Assembly (NCBI GenBank): GCA_946183175.1
Contig: CAMHBH010000083.1
Coordinates: forward strand, 1 to 9,481
Direction of reading: 5' to 3'
Source: an uncultured Oscillibacter sp.
Lineage (GTDB): Bacteria; Bacillota; Clostridia; Oscillospirales; Oscillospiraceae
DNA: 9,481 bases
A program made the position numbers and the translations under genes. Each line of letters opens with the position of its first letter. Positions within the stretch are counted from its first letter, which is position 1. The notes below the pieces were generated by a model. It had not been told where the DNA came from. It searched no databases and saw nothing but the letters and a program-made list of their open reading frames with translations. This document shows positions 1 to 5,029 of the stretch, piece after piece.

Positions 1-74
1 CAGTGGTCGAGGTCGAAGATACCGATTACAGTATCGGCGCGGAGGAGCTCGTTCTGTCCGATGTAAAGGTACAT
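1..74 (-). CDS. remB: RemB/YaaB-like DUF370 regulator, start of gene (partial)
   Basis: Reading the minus strand from the ATG at 74-72 gives a protein that begins MYLYIGQNELL and continues with VIGIFDLDH before the window edge cuts it after 24 codons. The MYLxIGQN opening and the IIGIFDLD motif are hallmarks of the RemA/RemB (DUF370) family. These are small proteins of about 80-90 residues; RemA activates biofilm-matrix operons in Bacillus, and RemB (YaaB) is encoded between recF and gyrB. The position in this dnaA-dnaN-yaaA-recF cluster supports RemB over RemA. The gene begins 4 bp after the stop codon of the upstream membrane protein and has no clear ribosome binding site of its own, so translational coupling is likely. 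The role in this organism is inferred from the family only. gyrB would be expected beyond the edge. Confidence 0.86.
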   Translation of the reverse strand, partial: MYLYIGQNELLRADTVIGIFDLDH

Positions 75-78
75 GACA

Positions 79-804
79 TTACGCCCAGTGTTCGGAGACG
101 TTTTCAATCTGATTCCGCTTGCCGGGGTTGAAGCTCCAACTGAAGACCTGATTCCGGATGGTGTACTTCCTGAGGGACACGTCGCCGCGGAGACTGTTCC
201 CGGCCAGGTTGGCCTCGGTGACGTAGCAGGGGTAGCCCCTGACAAAGCGCCCGATAAGGTTCCAGTAAAGCCAGCGGAGTATACTCCCGTTGAAGACGCC
301 GTAGCGGAGGGTGGTAGCCTTGTAGAGATAATTCGTGTCGAACTCCATGGTCACGTCGGCGGCGATACCGTTGGAGTAGCGGAGGAGGACGCGCTGCTCG
401 TCGGAGTCGAACTGGATGTACTCCAGGGTGGTGTCGGACTTGGCGGGGGCGTAGGCCTTCCAGAACTCCTGGGCCTTGGAGCCTTCCAGGCGGAAGTCGC
501 CGTACTTCATGGTGCGGACGATGGTCATCATGGTATTGTAGAGGTCGAGGTCGGTATCGAGGTCGAATTCGAGTTCGCGGCTGTAGCCGGACTGGATGAG
601 CTCGTCCATTTCCTGCCGGATATCGGACTGGGTGGCGTGGGTGTCGGAGAGCTTGGGGACGGAGAAGAGTTCGGCGAGGAGGAAGATGGCCAGAAGGAGG
701 AATTTGGCGGCCTTGATACCGAAGGCAATGACGCTGCCCTTGATTTTTTCCAGCTTACTGGGTTCGGCCCCGGGGGTGCCGTCGGTGATAGTGTAAGTAG
801 ACAT
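79..804 (-). CDS. Uncharacterised one-pass membrane protein between PH protein and remB
   Basis: A 241-residue protein I do not recognise. It starts at an ATG preceded by GAGGTGA with 6 bp spacing. Residues 1-23 are polar. Residues 24-49 form one strong hydrophobic helix (FLLLAIFLLAELF) with lysines on its N-terminal side, so it looks like a signal anchor with residues 50-241 most likely outside the cell. That domain is acidic around residues 78-90 (ELEFDLDTDLDLY) and has an aromatic stretch near 173-190 (NGSILRWLYWNLIGRF) that could be amphipathic. No catalytic motif is visible. It lies 57 bp after the PH-domain gene and 4 bp before remB, so it is probably co-transcribed with both. A weak promoter-like TTGTCA with GATACT 19 bp further on lies in the 57-bp gap. 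The reading frame is supported by the start site, the tight spacing and the hydrophobic segment. Confidence 0.8.
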   Translation of the reverse strand: MSTYTITDGTPGAEPSKLEKIKGSVIAFGIKAAKFLLLAIFLLAELFSVPKLSDTHATQSDIRQEMDELIQSGYSRELEFDLDTDLDLYNTMMTIVRTMKYGDFRLEGSKAQEFWKAYAPAKSDTTLEYIQFDSDEQRVLLRYSNGIAADVTMEFDTNYLYKATTLRYGVFNGSILRWLYWNLIGRFVRGYPCYVTEANLAGNSLRGDVSLRKYTIRNQVFSWSFNPGKRNQIENVSEHWA

Positions 805-861
805 GTAAAGTCACCTCATAGTATCTGTGTGGAGTGGTTGGTGCTGACAAGTTGATTTCGT

Positions 862-1266
862 TTACAGGAAACCGTCGTCGAGGGAGTTCAATTCGCCCAT
901 GTCGAAGTGTCCGCCCATGGATTCGAGGACGCTGACGCGGCGCTCGCGTTTGGAGCTTTCCATGCACTGGTGAATCAGTTCCTTGACGCGCTTGGGGTGG
1001 GCGATGTCGACGAGGTCGACGCGGGGGGCGGTCTGGTCGCCGGAGAGTACGCTTACGGTACCGACGCCGAAAAGGCGCTGCCCGAGGGTGATGGACAGGT
1101 GGAGGTCCTGGATTTTGTAGAGCATGATTTCCTCCTCCTGGAAGCGGATGACGCCGGTTTCGATGAACAGGCGGTCTTCGCTGAGGCTGTAGCGGGTGAA
1201 GCTGACGGGCAGGCCGAAATGTCGGCGGCGGTCCCGCCAGAGGTAGCGGATGCCGAGGGACGACAA
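862..1266 (-). CDS. Small bacterial PH-domain protein (bPH2/DUF304-like)
   Basis: From the TTG at 1266-1264 this encodes 134 residues. Residues about 20-100 match the bacterial PH fold seen in YdbT/DUF304 proteins: VSFTRYSLSEDRLFIETG, then EEEIMLYKIQDLHLS, then LGQRLFGVGTVSVLS and IAHPKRVKELIHQ. There is no membrane helix, unlike many DUF304 proteins. The tail (residues 101-134) is charged then acidic. The TTG start is chosen because AAGGAAGTGA (1281-1272), a 9/10 match to the full anti-Shine-Dalgarno complement, lies 5 bp upstream, and conserved sequence begins just after it. An ATG at 1338 would add 24 residues, but those lie in the repeat-rich spacer. Homologues are, as I recall, common near clostridial dnaA clusters. 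Ligand and function are unknown. The gene follows recF after a 391-bp spacer and probably starts a sub-operon with the membrane protein and remB. Confidence 0.85.
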   Translation of the reverse strand: MSSLGIRYLWRDRRRHFGLPVSFTRYSLSEDRLFIETGVIRFQEEEIMLYKIQDLHLSITLGQRLFGVGTVSVLSGDQTAPRVDLVDIAHPKRVKELIHQCMESSKRERRVSVLESMGGHFDMGELNSLDDGFL

Positions 1267-1342
1267 GGGAATCACTTCCTTTCGCTGTGGAATGGCGTTT
1301 GCGGGTCTGTACGGCGTTTCGCGGGGCTGTGGGTACAAGATA

Positions 1343-1445
1343 GCCTGTACGGCGTTTTAAGGGGCCTGTGAGCGCGTTTCTGGTGCGGGAGGTCCCCCGG
1401 GTACCCCCGGGCGAAACGTCGCTTACAGAGCTTCTACGGGCCGTT
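1343..1445. repeat. 103-bp palindromic repeat, copy 1
   Basis: This segment recurs 224 bp away at 1567-1669 with the same length, no indels and about 9 differences by hand alignment (about 91% identity). Near its ends it carries an imperfect inverted repeat: CCTGTGAGCGCGTTT against the complement of AAACGTCGCTTACAG. The GC-rich middle can fold further (CCCGGG elements). Most differences between the copies fall in the loop part, while the arms are nearly identical. A short extra match, CTGTACGGCGTTT, also occurs at 1307-1319 just upstream of the PH gene. It encodes no protein I can support. Confidence 0.88.
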
Positions 1446-1456
1446 CCGGTGGATTG

Positions 1457-1499
1457 GCGCGTTTTCCACAATCGCGGGGAGAACTTGTGGAAAACGCGC
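1457..1499. repeat. Inverted DnaA-box pair between the 103-bp repeats
   Basis: A perfect 14-bp inverted repeat, GCGCGTTTTCCACA (1457-1470) and TGTGGAAAACGCGC (1486-1499), separated by 15 bp. Each arm contains an exact TTTTCCACA DnaA box (1462-1470 and, reversed, 1486-1494). A third box with one mismatch, TTTTCCACG, is at 1510-1518. The pair lies halfway between the two 103-bp repeats downstream of recF, about 3.2 kb from the probable unwinding site. It may bind DnaA as a convergent pair or fold as a hairpin in the transcript. There is no T-run after it, so it is not a standard terminator. Confidence 0.8.
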
Positions 1500-1566
1500 G
1501 GGGCGGAAATTTTCCACGATAGCGGGGCCTTACGCCTTCCGGAATCGCGTGGACAACCGGGAAATG

Positions 1567-1669
1567 GCCTGTACGGCGTTTTAAGGGGCCTGTGAGCGCG
1601 TTTTGGGCGCGGGTGGTGCCCCGTGCGCCCCCGGGCGAAACGTCGCTTACAGGGCTTCTACGGGCCGTT
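1567..1669. repeat. 103-bp palindromic repeat, copy 2, overlapping the recF stop
   Basis: Second copy of the repeat at 1343-1445. Here the arms CCTGTGAGCGCGTTT and AAACGTCGCTTACAGG flank a loop able to form a GGGCGC/GCGCCC stem. The last bases of the copy (1658-1669) include the TAG stop and final codons of recF (residues NGP). Copy 1 retains the same CTACGGGCC stretch, so it preserves the recF terminal codons and stop. This suggests that a piece including the recF end was duplicated, or that the element inserted so as to supply the stop. Minus-strand transcription out of recF passes through both copies. Confidence 0.87.
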
Positions 1670-2770
1670 TTCGAGGGTGCCGTCGTGGACACGGAAAATT
1701 TGTCCGGGCGGCATGCCGTCGAGGCGGTCTTCTTCGCAACAGGTCAGGAAGCGCTGTCCGCCGTCGATTTCGCGGAGAACGTAGGCCTGCCGTACGGGGT
1801 CCAATTCGCTGAGCACGTCGTCGAGGAGGAGCACGGGGTACTCCCCGGCGGCGTTGCGGAGGAGTTCGCGTTCGGCGAGTTTCAACGCCAGCGCGGCGGT
1901 ACGGGTCTGTCCCTGTGAGGCCCAGGCGCGGGCGTCGCGACCGTCGATTTCTACGCCCAAGTCGTCCTTGTGGGGCCCGGAGAGGCACTGCCGCGCGGCG
2001 GTTTCGGCGCGGGAATGGGCTTCCATATGGGCGCGGAGCTGTTCGCGGAGGACTTCTTCGGGGGCGGACGGCTCGGAGACCGTCGAGACAGTCCGGTAGG
2101 ATACCGACAGCGTTTCGCCCCCGCCGGAACAGGCGGAATGATGTCGGGCGGCGTACTCGTGGAGGCGTTGTACGTACCGGGCGCGGTAGCGGACGAGGAC
2201 AGCGCCGTATTGTACGAGTTGGGCGCTGAAGTCGGGGAGGGCGCGGAGGAGGCCGGGGAAGTCGGGGGCGTCGCGGAGGATTCGCGCCTTTTGTACGAGG
2301 GCGCGCTGGTAGGCCGCGAGGGCGGCGGCGTAGCGGGGGCGGATTTGGCACAGGGCGGCGTCGAGGAAGCGCCGACGCGCGGCGGGGCCGTCGCGGATTA
2401 ACAGCAAATCTTCGGGGCGGAACAGCACCGCGTGGAACAGTTCGCGGAGTACGGCGGCGGTTTTGGCGGGGACGCCGTTGACGGACATCTTCCGGCGTCC
2501 GCCGCGCGCCAGACAGATTTCAACGTTGTAAAGACGCTCCCGGGCGCGGATTTGCGCGGAAATCGCGGCGTTCCGGGCGTCGAACTGTATCAAGTCGCGG
2601 TCGGCGCGGGCGCGGGGGGGCCGCATGCCCGAGAGGCAGACAATCGACTCTAACAGATTCGTCTTGCCCTGGGCGTTGGGCCCGACGAGGATATTACACG
2701 AGGGGTCGAACGCGGTTTCCGTGGCGGAATAGTTGCGGAAATGGCTTAAAAAGAGGCTTTTAACTTCCAT
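1658..2770 (-). CDS. recF: RecF, DNA repair and recombination ATPase
   Basis: This 370-residue protein has the full RecF layout. Residues 1-30 are the family N-terminus (LFLSHFRNY and CNILVG), followed by the Walker A motif GPNAQGKTN (30-38). GPHKDD is at 265-270, the ABC-type signature SQGQTRTAALALKLAE at 285-300, and the Walker B/D-loop YPVLLLDDVLSELD at 311-324. RecF binds single-strand gaps in DNA and, with RecO and RecR, helps load RecA. Length is normal. The ATG at 2770 overlaps the end of the S4-domain gene by 11 bp, typical of translational coupling in this operon, so recF probably has no promoter of its own. The terminal codons lie inside the second copy of the 103-bp repeat, so the very C-terminus (LENGP) may be repeat-derived. 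No key residue is missing. Confidence 0.98.
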   Translation of the reverse strand: MEVKSLFLSHFRNYSATETAFDPSCNILVGPNAQGKTNLLESIVCLSGMRPPRARADRDLIQFDARNAAISAQIRARERLYNVEICLARGGRRKMSVNGVPAKTAAVLRELFHAVLFRPEDLLLIRDGPAARRRFLDAALCQIRPRYAAALAAYQRALVQKARILRDAPDFPGLLRALPDFSAQLVQYGAVLVRYRARYVQRLHEYAARHHSACSGGGETLSVSYRTVSTVSEPSAPEEVLREQLRAHMEAHSRAETAARQCLSGPHKDDLGVEIDGRDARAWASQGQTRTAALALKLAERELLRNAAGEYPVLLLDDVLSELDPVRQAYVLREIDGGQRFLTCCEEDRLDGMPPGQIFRVHDGTLENGP

Positions 2771-2981
2771 GGCCCACGGTAAAGTGGCGGCTGTCGAATG
2801 CGACGGTATCGCCGGGGCGGAGTTTCTTCCCGCGCTGGGTACAGGGTTCGCCGTTGACGGCGGCCTCCCCGTTCTGAATCCGGACTTTGGCCTCGCCCCC
2901 GGTGTCTACGGCCCCGGTGAGCTTCAAGAGCTCCTGGAGGGTGATGTAGTCGGTGTGGATACGGACAGTTTCAGTGTGCAT
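2760..2981 (-). CDS. yaaA: S4-domain RNA-binding protein of the YaaA family
   Basis: A 73-residue protein starting at an ATG with AAAGGAG 5 bp upstream. It is essentially one S4 RNA-binding domain: ITLQELLKLTGAVDTGGEAK, VRIQNGEAAVNGEPCTQRGKKL and RPGDTVAFD. The G-x-A/V-x-x-G-G-E-A and VNGE-x-x-x-R-G-x-K-L signatures are those of YaaA (RlbA), encoded between dnaN and recF in Bacillus and clostridia. That family's role is thought to concern ribosome assembly, known only from related organisms. Its stop codon overlaps the recF start by 11 bp. Upstream is a 512-bp spacer full of DnaA-box hairpins, so expression is either read-through from dnaN or starts in that spacer; I could not identify a convincing promoter. 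An upstream in-frame extension exists but is encoded by the box repeats and is not credible. Confidence 0.95.
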   Translation of the reverse strand: MHTETVRIHTDYITLQELLKLTGAVDTGGEAKVRIQNGEAAVNGEPCTQRGKKLRPGDTVAFDSRHFTVGHGS

Positions 2982-3007
2982 AGGTACTCCTTTCAGGGGG
3001 AAACGGC

Positions 3008-3040
3008 GTTTTCCACAACTTTTCGCGCATTGTGGAAAAC
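3008..3040. repeat. DnaA-box hairpin element A
   Basis: Perfect 11-bp arms, GTTTTCCACAA (3008-3018) and TTGTGGAAAAC (3030-3040), around an 11-bp loop. Both arms hold an exact DnaA box. The start-to-start distance of the boxes is 22 bp, about two helical turns. The sequence between the boxes, ACTTTTCGCGCAT, resembles that of the other elements. It lies just upstream of the yaaA ribosome binding site. Confidence 0.85.
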
Positions 3041-3177
3041 TTTTGCAAGACAGCGTCCGGAGAAAATCCGGTCGCGCGGCGTGCGGCCCGGGTATTTGCC
3101 GGACAGGGAAACCGGGTGAAACAGGGGAAAACGGGTGTACTTTCGCAAGATTTTCAGTCAGAAGAGGGAAGCGTGGA

Positions 3178-3215
3178 AAGTTTTCCACATTCTTTCCGGA
3201 CGATGTGGAAAACTT
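3178..3215. repeat. DnaA-box hairpin element B
   Basis: Perfect 13-bp arms, AAGTTTTCCACAT (3178-3190) and ATGTGGAAAACTT (3203-3215), with a 12-bp loop containing CTTTCCGGAC. The box starts are 23 bp apart. These are the longest perfect arms in the dnaN-yaaA spacer. Confidence 0.86.
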
Positions 3216-3282
3216 CGTCGGGCGGTGAAAAGCGACGTAGAAAATCCGGGCGGGCTTGCGGCCAAACGGGAAAGCGCCGGGA

Positions 3283-3337
3283 AAGTTTCCACAATCTTTC
3301 AACATTGTGGAAAACTTGCGCCGGAAAGTTTTCCACA
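3283..3337. repeat. DnaA-box hairpin element C with a second, divergent hairpin
   Basis: The left part pairs AAGTTTCCACAAT (3283-3295, box short by one T) with ATTGTGGAAAACTT (3304-3317) across an 8-bp loop, CTTTCAAC. The right box also pairs with the next one: TGTGGAAAACTT (3306-3317) and AAGTTTTCCACA (3326-3337) form a perfect 12-bp inverted repeat with an 8-bp loop. The two hairpins are therefore mutually exclusive. The box at 3329-3337 is followed by TTCTTTTACGGAC and a decayed TTGAAAAG, which looks like a degenerate copy of element B. Confidence 0.82.
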
Positions 3338-3381
3338 TTCTTTTACGGACTTGAAAAGCGTGTAACAGGACATTTCGAGAG

Positions 3382-3414
3382 AGTTTCCACACTTTTCGCC
3401 AATTGTGGAAAACT
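3382..3414. repeat. DnaA-box hairpin element D
   Basis: AGTTTCCACA (3382-3391, one T short of a full box) and TGTGGAAAACT (3404-3414) flank the 12-bp loop CTTTTCGCCAAT. The loop is almost identical to that of element E, showing that the whole element, not only the box, has been copied. Confidence 0.83.
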
Positions 3415-3456
3415 GAATCAGGCGTTCATTCGGACGGGGAAAGGGCGTGTGCGCGG

Positions 3457-3493
3457 GAGTTTTCCACAGTCTTTCGCCAATTGTGGAAAACTC
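3457..3493. repeat. DnaA-box hairpin element E at the dnaN stop
   Basis: Perfect 12-bp arms, GAGTTTTCCACA (3457-3468) and TGTGGAAAACTC (3482-3493), flank GTCTTTCGCCAAT. The right arm ends at the base next to the dnaN stop codon, so the dnaN transcript would carry a stem-loop immediately after its stop. No T-run follows on the transcribed strand, so a rho-independent terminator is unlikely. A role as mRNA 3' structure or DnaA site is possible. Confidence 0.85.
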
Positions 3494-4603
3494 TCAGGCC
3501 CGCAGGCGGACGGGGAGAACCATGTAGAGAAACTTGTCGGTTCCGTCCGTCGGGACGACGATGGCGGGGGAGACGCCCGTATTGAGCTGTATTTCCACTT
3601 CGTCGGCGGGGGCGTGGCGGAGGGCGTCTATCAGGTAGCGGTTGTTGAAGCCGATTTCGAGATTGTTCCCGTCGCCGACGGTCGGGCATACGTCCCGGGC
3701 CTCGCCGCTGCCCGTCCGCGCCGACAGGAATACCCGGTCGCGCTCGAAGCGGCACCGTACGGGGGCCTTGAGCTTCTCCGAAATCACGACCGACACCCGG
3801 TCGAGACTGTTCAGCAAATCGCGGCACTGTACGCTCACGTGCAGGGGGTTTTCCCTGGGAATCGCCGTGCGGTAGTTGAGAAACTCGCCCTCCAAACGGC
3901 GGCAAATCAGCTCGGTATCGCCGATTTCAAACAGAATATGGCGTTTCCCGACGGTAATCGCGGCGGGCTCGTCGGTGTCGGCACAGATATTCTTCACCTC
4001 GTTGAGCGCCGAACCCGGTACGATGAACGACAGATTCCCGCCCGCGCCCGACAGCAGCTCTTCCCGGCGCAGGGCCAGACGGAAGCCGTCAACGGCGACC
4101 ATGGTCAGGCGTCCGCCCCCGGTCTCGAACAGCGCCCCGGTGTGTACGGGCCGGGCCTCGTTCGTCGAGACGGAGAACACCGTTTCGTCAATCATTTCAC
4201 GAAACAGGTTCTGACGGATGGAAAGGGTCGATTCTTCTTCCACATTCGGCAATTCCGGGAAGTCGGCGGCGTCGAGGCCGGCGATTTCAAAGTCTGCGTC
4301 GCCGCAGGTCATGCGCACGGAGAGGTTGTCGGCGACGGCGACGTGAATCATGTCGTCGGGCATGCGCCGCACGATGTCGCCGAACAGCCGCGCGGACAAA
4401 ACTACCCTGCCTTTCTCCTGTACCTCGGCGGGGAATGCGGAGCGAATGCCTGTGTTGGTGTTGAAGCCCGAAAGAGTGATTCCATTGTCAGCAGTCAGAA
4501 GCAGACCCTCGAGGGCGGGGATGGAGCTCTTGGGGGAGACGGCACGGCTTGTCAGATTGATGGCGCTTTGCAACAACACTTTTTCACAAAAAAAAGAAAT
4601 CAT
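3494..4603 (-). CDS. dnaN: DNA polymerase III beta subunit (sliding clamp)
   Basis: A 369-residue beta clamp of normal length. The opening MISFFCEKVLLQSAI is followed by SRAVSPKSSIPALEGLLL, a strongly conserved DnaN pattern. Other landmarks are AGLDAADFPELP near residues 107-118, the domain-2 stretch RPVHTGALFE and VAVDGFRLALR, and the C-terminal YMVLPVRL, which corresponds to the usual MPMRL end. The ring dimer encircles DNA and tethers the replicative polymerase and other clamp-binding proteins. The ATG at 4603 has CCGGAGGG upstream with 7 bp between GGAGGG and the start. The gene follows the dnaA-dnaN origin spacer, and its stop abuts a DnaA-box hairpin. It may be read from the dnaA promoter or from one inside the spacer; no convincing promoter was seen. 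Confidence 0.98.
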   Translation of the reverse strand: MISFFCEKVLLQSAINLTSRAVSPKSSIPALEGLLLTADNGITLSGFNTNTGIRSAFPAEVQEKGRVVLSARLFGDIVRRMPDDMIHVAVADNLSVRMTCGDADFEIAGLDAADFPELPNVEEESTLSIRQNLFREMIDETVFSVSTNEARPVHTGALFETGGGRLTMVAVDGFRLALRREELLSGAGGNLSFIVPGSALNEVKNICADTDEPAAITVGKRHILFEIGDTELICRRLEGEFLNYRTAIPRENPLHVSVQCRDLLNSLDRVSVVISEKLKAPVRCRFERDRVFLSARTGSGEARDVCPTVGDGNNLEIGFNNRYLIDALRHAPADEVEIQLNTGVSPAIVVPTDGTDKFLYMVLPVRLRA

Positions 4604-4712
4604 GATGAAACCCTCCGGAATGTTTTGTTTTTGAAAGAAAAAAAAAGGGAAGGGGCGCGGGGGCCGATTTTTCGGAAAACGCCGGTTTTGGAGCGAGAAA
4701 AGAAACTTAAGT

Positions 4713-4727
4713 TAGTAGTAGTAGTAG
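4713..4727 (+). other. DnaA-trio element (five TAG triplets)
   Basis: Five uninterrupted TAG triplets are followed by GCA and then two abutting inverted DnaA boxes at 4731-4748. On the dnaA sense strand the order is box, box, TGC, then CTACTACTACTACTA. In B. subtilis the basal unwinding system has tandem DnaA boxes, a GC-rich spacer and 3'-GAT-5' triplets that DnaA grips as single strand. The five perfect triplets, orientation and 3-bp spacing all agree. The neighbouring CTTAAGTTTCTTTTC is AT-rich enough to melt. The GC spacer is shorter and weaker than in Bacillus. Confidence 0.8.
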
Positions 4728-4730
4728 GCA

Positions 4731-4886
4731 TGTGGAAAATGTGGAAAACTGCCTCAAACCCGCATGGTTGACACATCCGTTTTCCACATTGGCATGTGGA
4801 AAGTTTGTGGAAAATGTGGAAAACTTCTTTACTAAAAAGTTTTCCACAGGTTTTTATTCCACATTCCACATTTTTTTTGTGGAAAA
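4731..4886. promoter_or_regulatory. DnaA-box cluster of the origin
   Basis: Exact TTTTCCACA boxes, either strand, are at 4731-4739, 4740-4748, 4780-4788, 4806-4814, 4815-4823, 4840-4848 and 4878-4886. One-mismatch boxes are at 4795-4803 (TGTGGAAAG) and 4855-4863 (TATTCCACA). Two places show head-to-tail boxes with no gap (TGTGGAAAATGTGGAAAA at 4731-4748 and 4806-4823). Each of these arrays is preceded on the plus strand by GGCA, though in the second array an extra near-box intervenes, so the tandem module appears duplicated. Only the array at 4731 has the TAG triplets. Confidence 0.9.
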
Positions 4887-4906
4887 GTAGAAAAACTTCT
4901 TTACTA
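4820..4906. repeat. Direct repeat AAAACTTCTTTACTA in oriC
   Basis: The 15-bp sequence AAAACTTCTTTACTA occurs at 4820-4834 and again at 4892-4906, 72 bp apart. The first copy starts inside a DnaA box; the second follows the box at 4878-4886 after a GTAG spacer. It may be a second protein site or a by-product of duplication. Confidence 0.7.
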
Positions 4907-4966
4907 GACCTTCCAAAATCGACCCCCTGAATTTTCCCGAAAAGTTGCAAATTCCGCCGGGACGCG

Positions 4967-5017
4967 TTTTTGCCCGTTTTTTGCGCTTTTGCGGTTTTCG
5001 TAACTTTTTTTTTTTTT
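4967..5017. other. Phased T-tracts next to dnaA (probable bent DNA)
   Basis: T-runs start at 4967, 4977, 4987, 4995 and 5005 and have lengths 5, 6, 4, 4 and 13. The starts are 8-10 bp apart, close to one helical turn, which is the pattern of intrinsically curved DNA. An AT-rich stretch (TATATTTACCGTATTAAA) continues to the dnaA stop. Curvature is inferred from the known behaviour of phased A-tracts. Confidence 0.6.
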
Positions 5018-5029
5018 ATATTTACCGTA

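Larger units (their letters stand above)
2982..3493. other. dnaN-yaaA spacer: DnaA-box cluster, probable part of oriC
   Basis: This 512-bp stretch has no credible gene. It contains nine exact TTTTCCACA boxes (starts at 3009, 3031, 3181, 3204, 3306, 3329, 3404, 3460 and 3482, alternating in orientation) plus two GTTTCCACA variants at 3285 and 3383. They are mostly arranged as convergent pairs, with 8-14 bp between the boxes or arms. Between the pairs are partly repeated tracts, such as AGAAAATCCGG at 3061-3071 and 3239-3249, each followed by TGCGGCC. DnaA boxes so dense in a spacer next to dnaN point to an initiator-binding or initiator-titrating region. In Bacillus the comparable spacer is short and lacks such a cluster. 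Confidence 0.85.
4604..5029. other. dnaA-dnaN spacer: probable oriC with unwinding site
   Basis: This gene-free 426-bp region lies between the dnaA stop and the dnaN start. Read from the dnaA side it holds a 13-T run with AT-rich flank (5005-5032), phased T-tracts (4967-5017), a cluster of seven exact DnaA boxes (4731-4886), a TAG triplet array (4713-4727) and a purine-rich AT stretch before dnaN (4621-4710). The architecture matches the downstream half of the Bacillus subtilis origin. Function is inferred; no strand-opening data can be read from sequence. Confidence 0.85.

Noticed and set aside
1368..1692. Short frames sharing peptides (VSDVSPGG..NALTGPLKRRTG) on the minus strand
   Set aside because: The shared peptides come from the 103-bp nucleotide repeat and not from a protein family; there is no ribosome binding site and the frames overlap recF.
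2952..2960. DnaA-box-like TGTGGATAC in yaaA
   Set aside because: It has a mismatch to either box form and lies in conserved S4-protein coding sequence, so it is not counted.
2982..3392. N-terminal extension of the S4 protein to 210 residues
   Set aside because: The extra 137 residues are translated DnaA-box repeats. A good ribosome binding site precedes the internal ATG at 2981, and YaaA proteins are about 70 residues.
3008..3493. CRISPR-like array in the dnaN-yaaA spacer
   Set aside because: The repeated units are short palindromes with uneven spacing, alternating orientation and related rather than unique intervening sequence, and no cas genes are present.
3457..3493. Rho-independent terminator after dnaN
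   Set aside because: There is a stem-loop but no T-run on the transcribed strand. The same structure recurs five times without terminator features.
3032..4771. A 579-codon plus-strand frame across the dnaN-yaaA spacer and dnaN
   Set aside because: It is antisense to dnaN and begins with peptides repeatedly translated from TGTGGAAAA (such as MENF, MWKT, CGKL). No family resemblance and no ribosome binding site.
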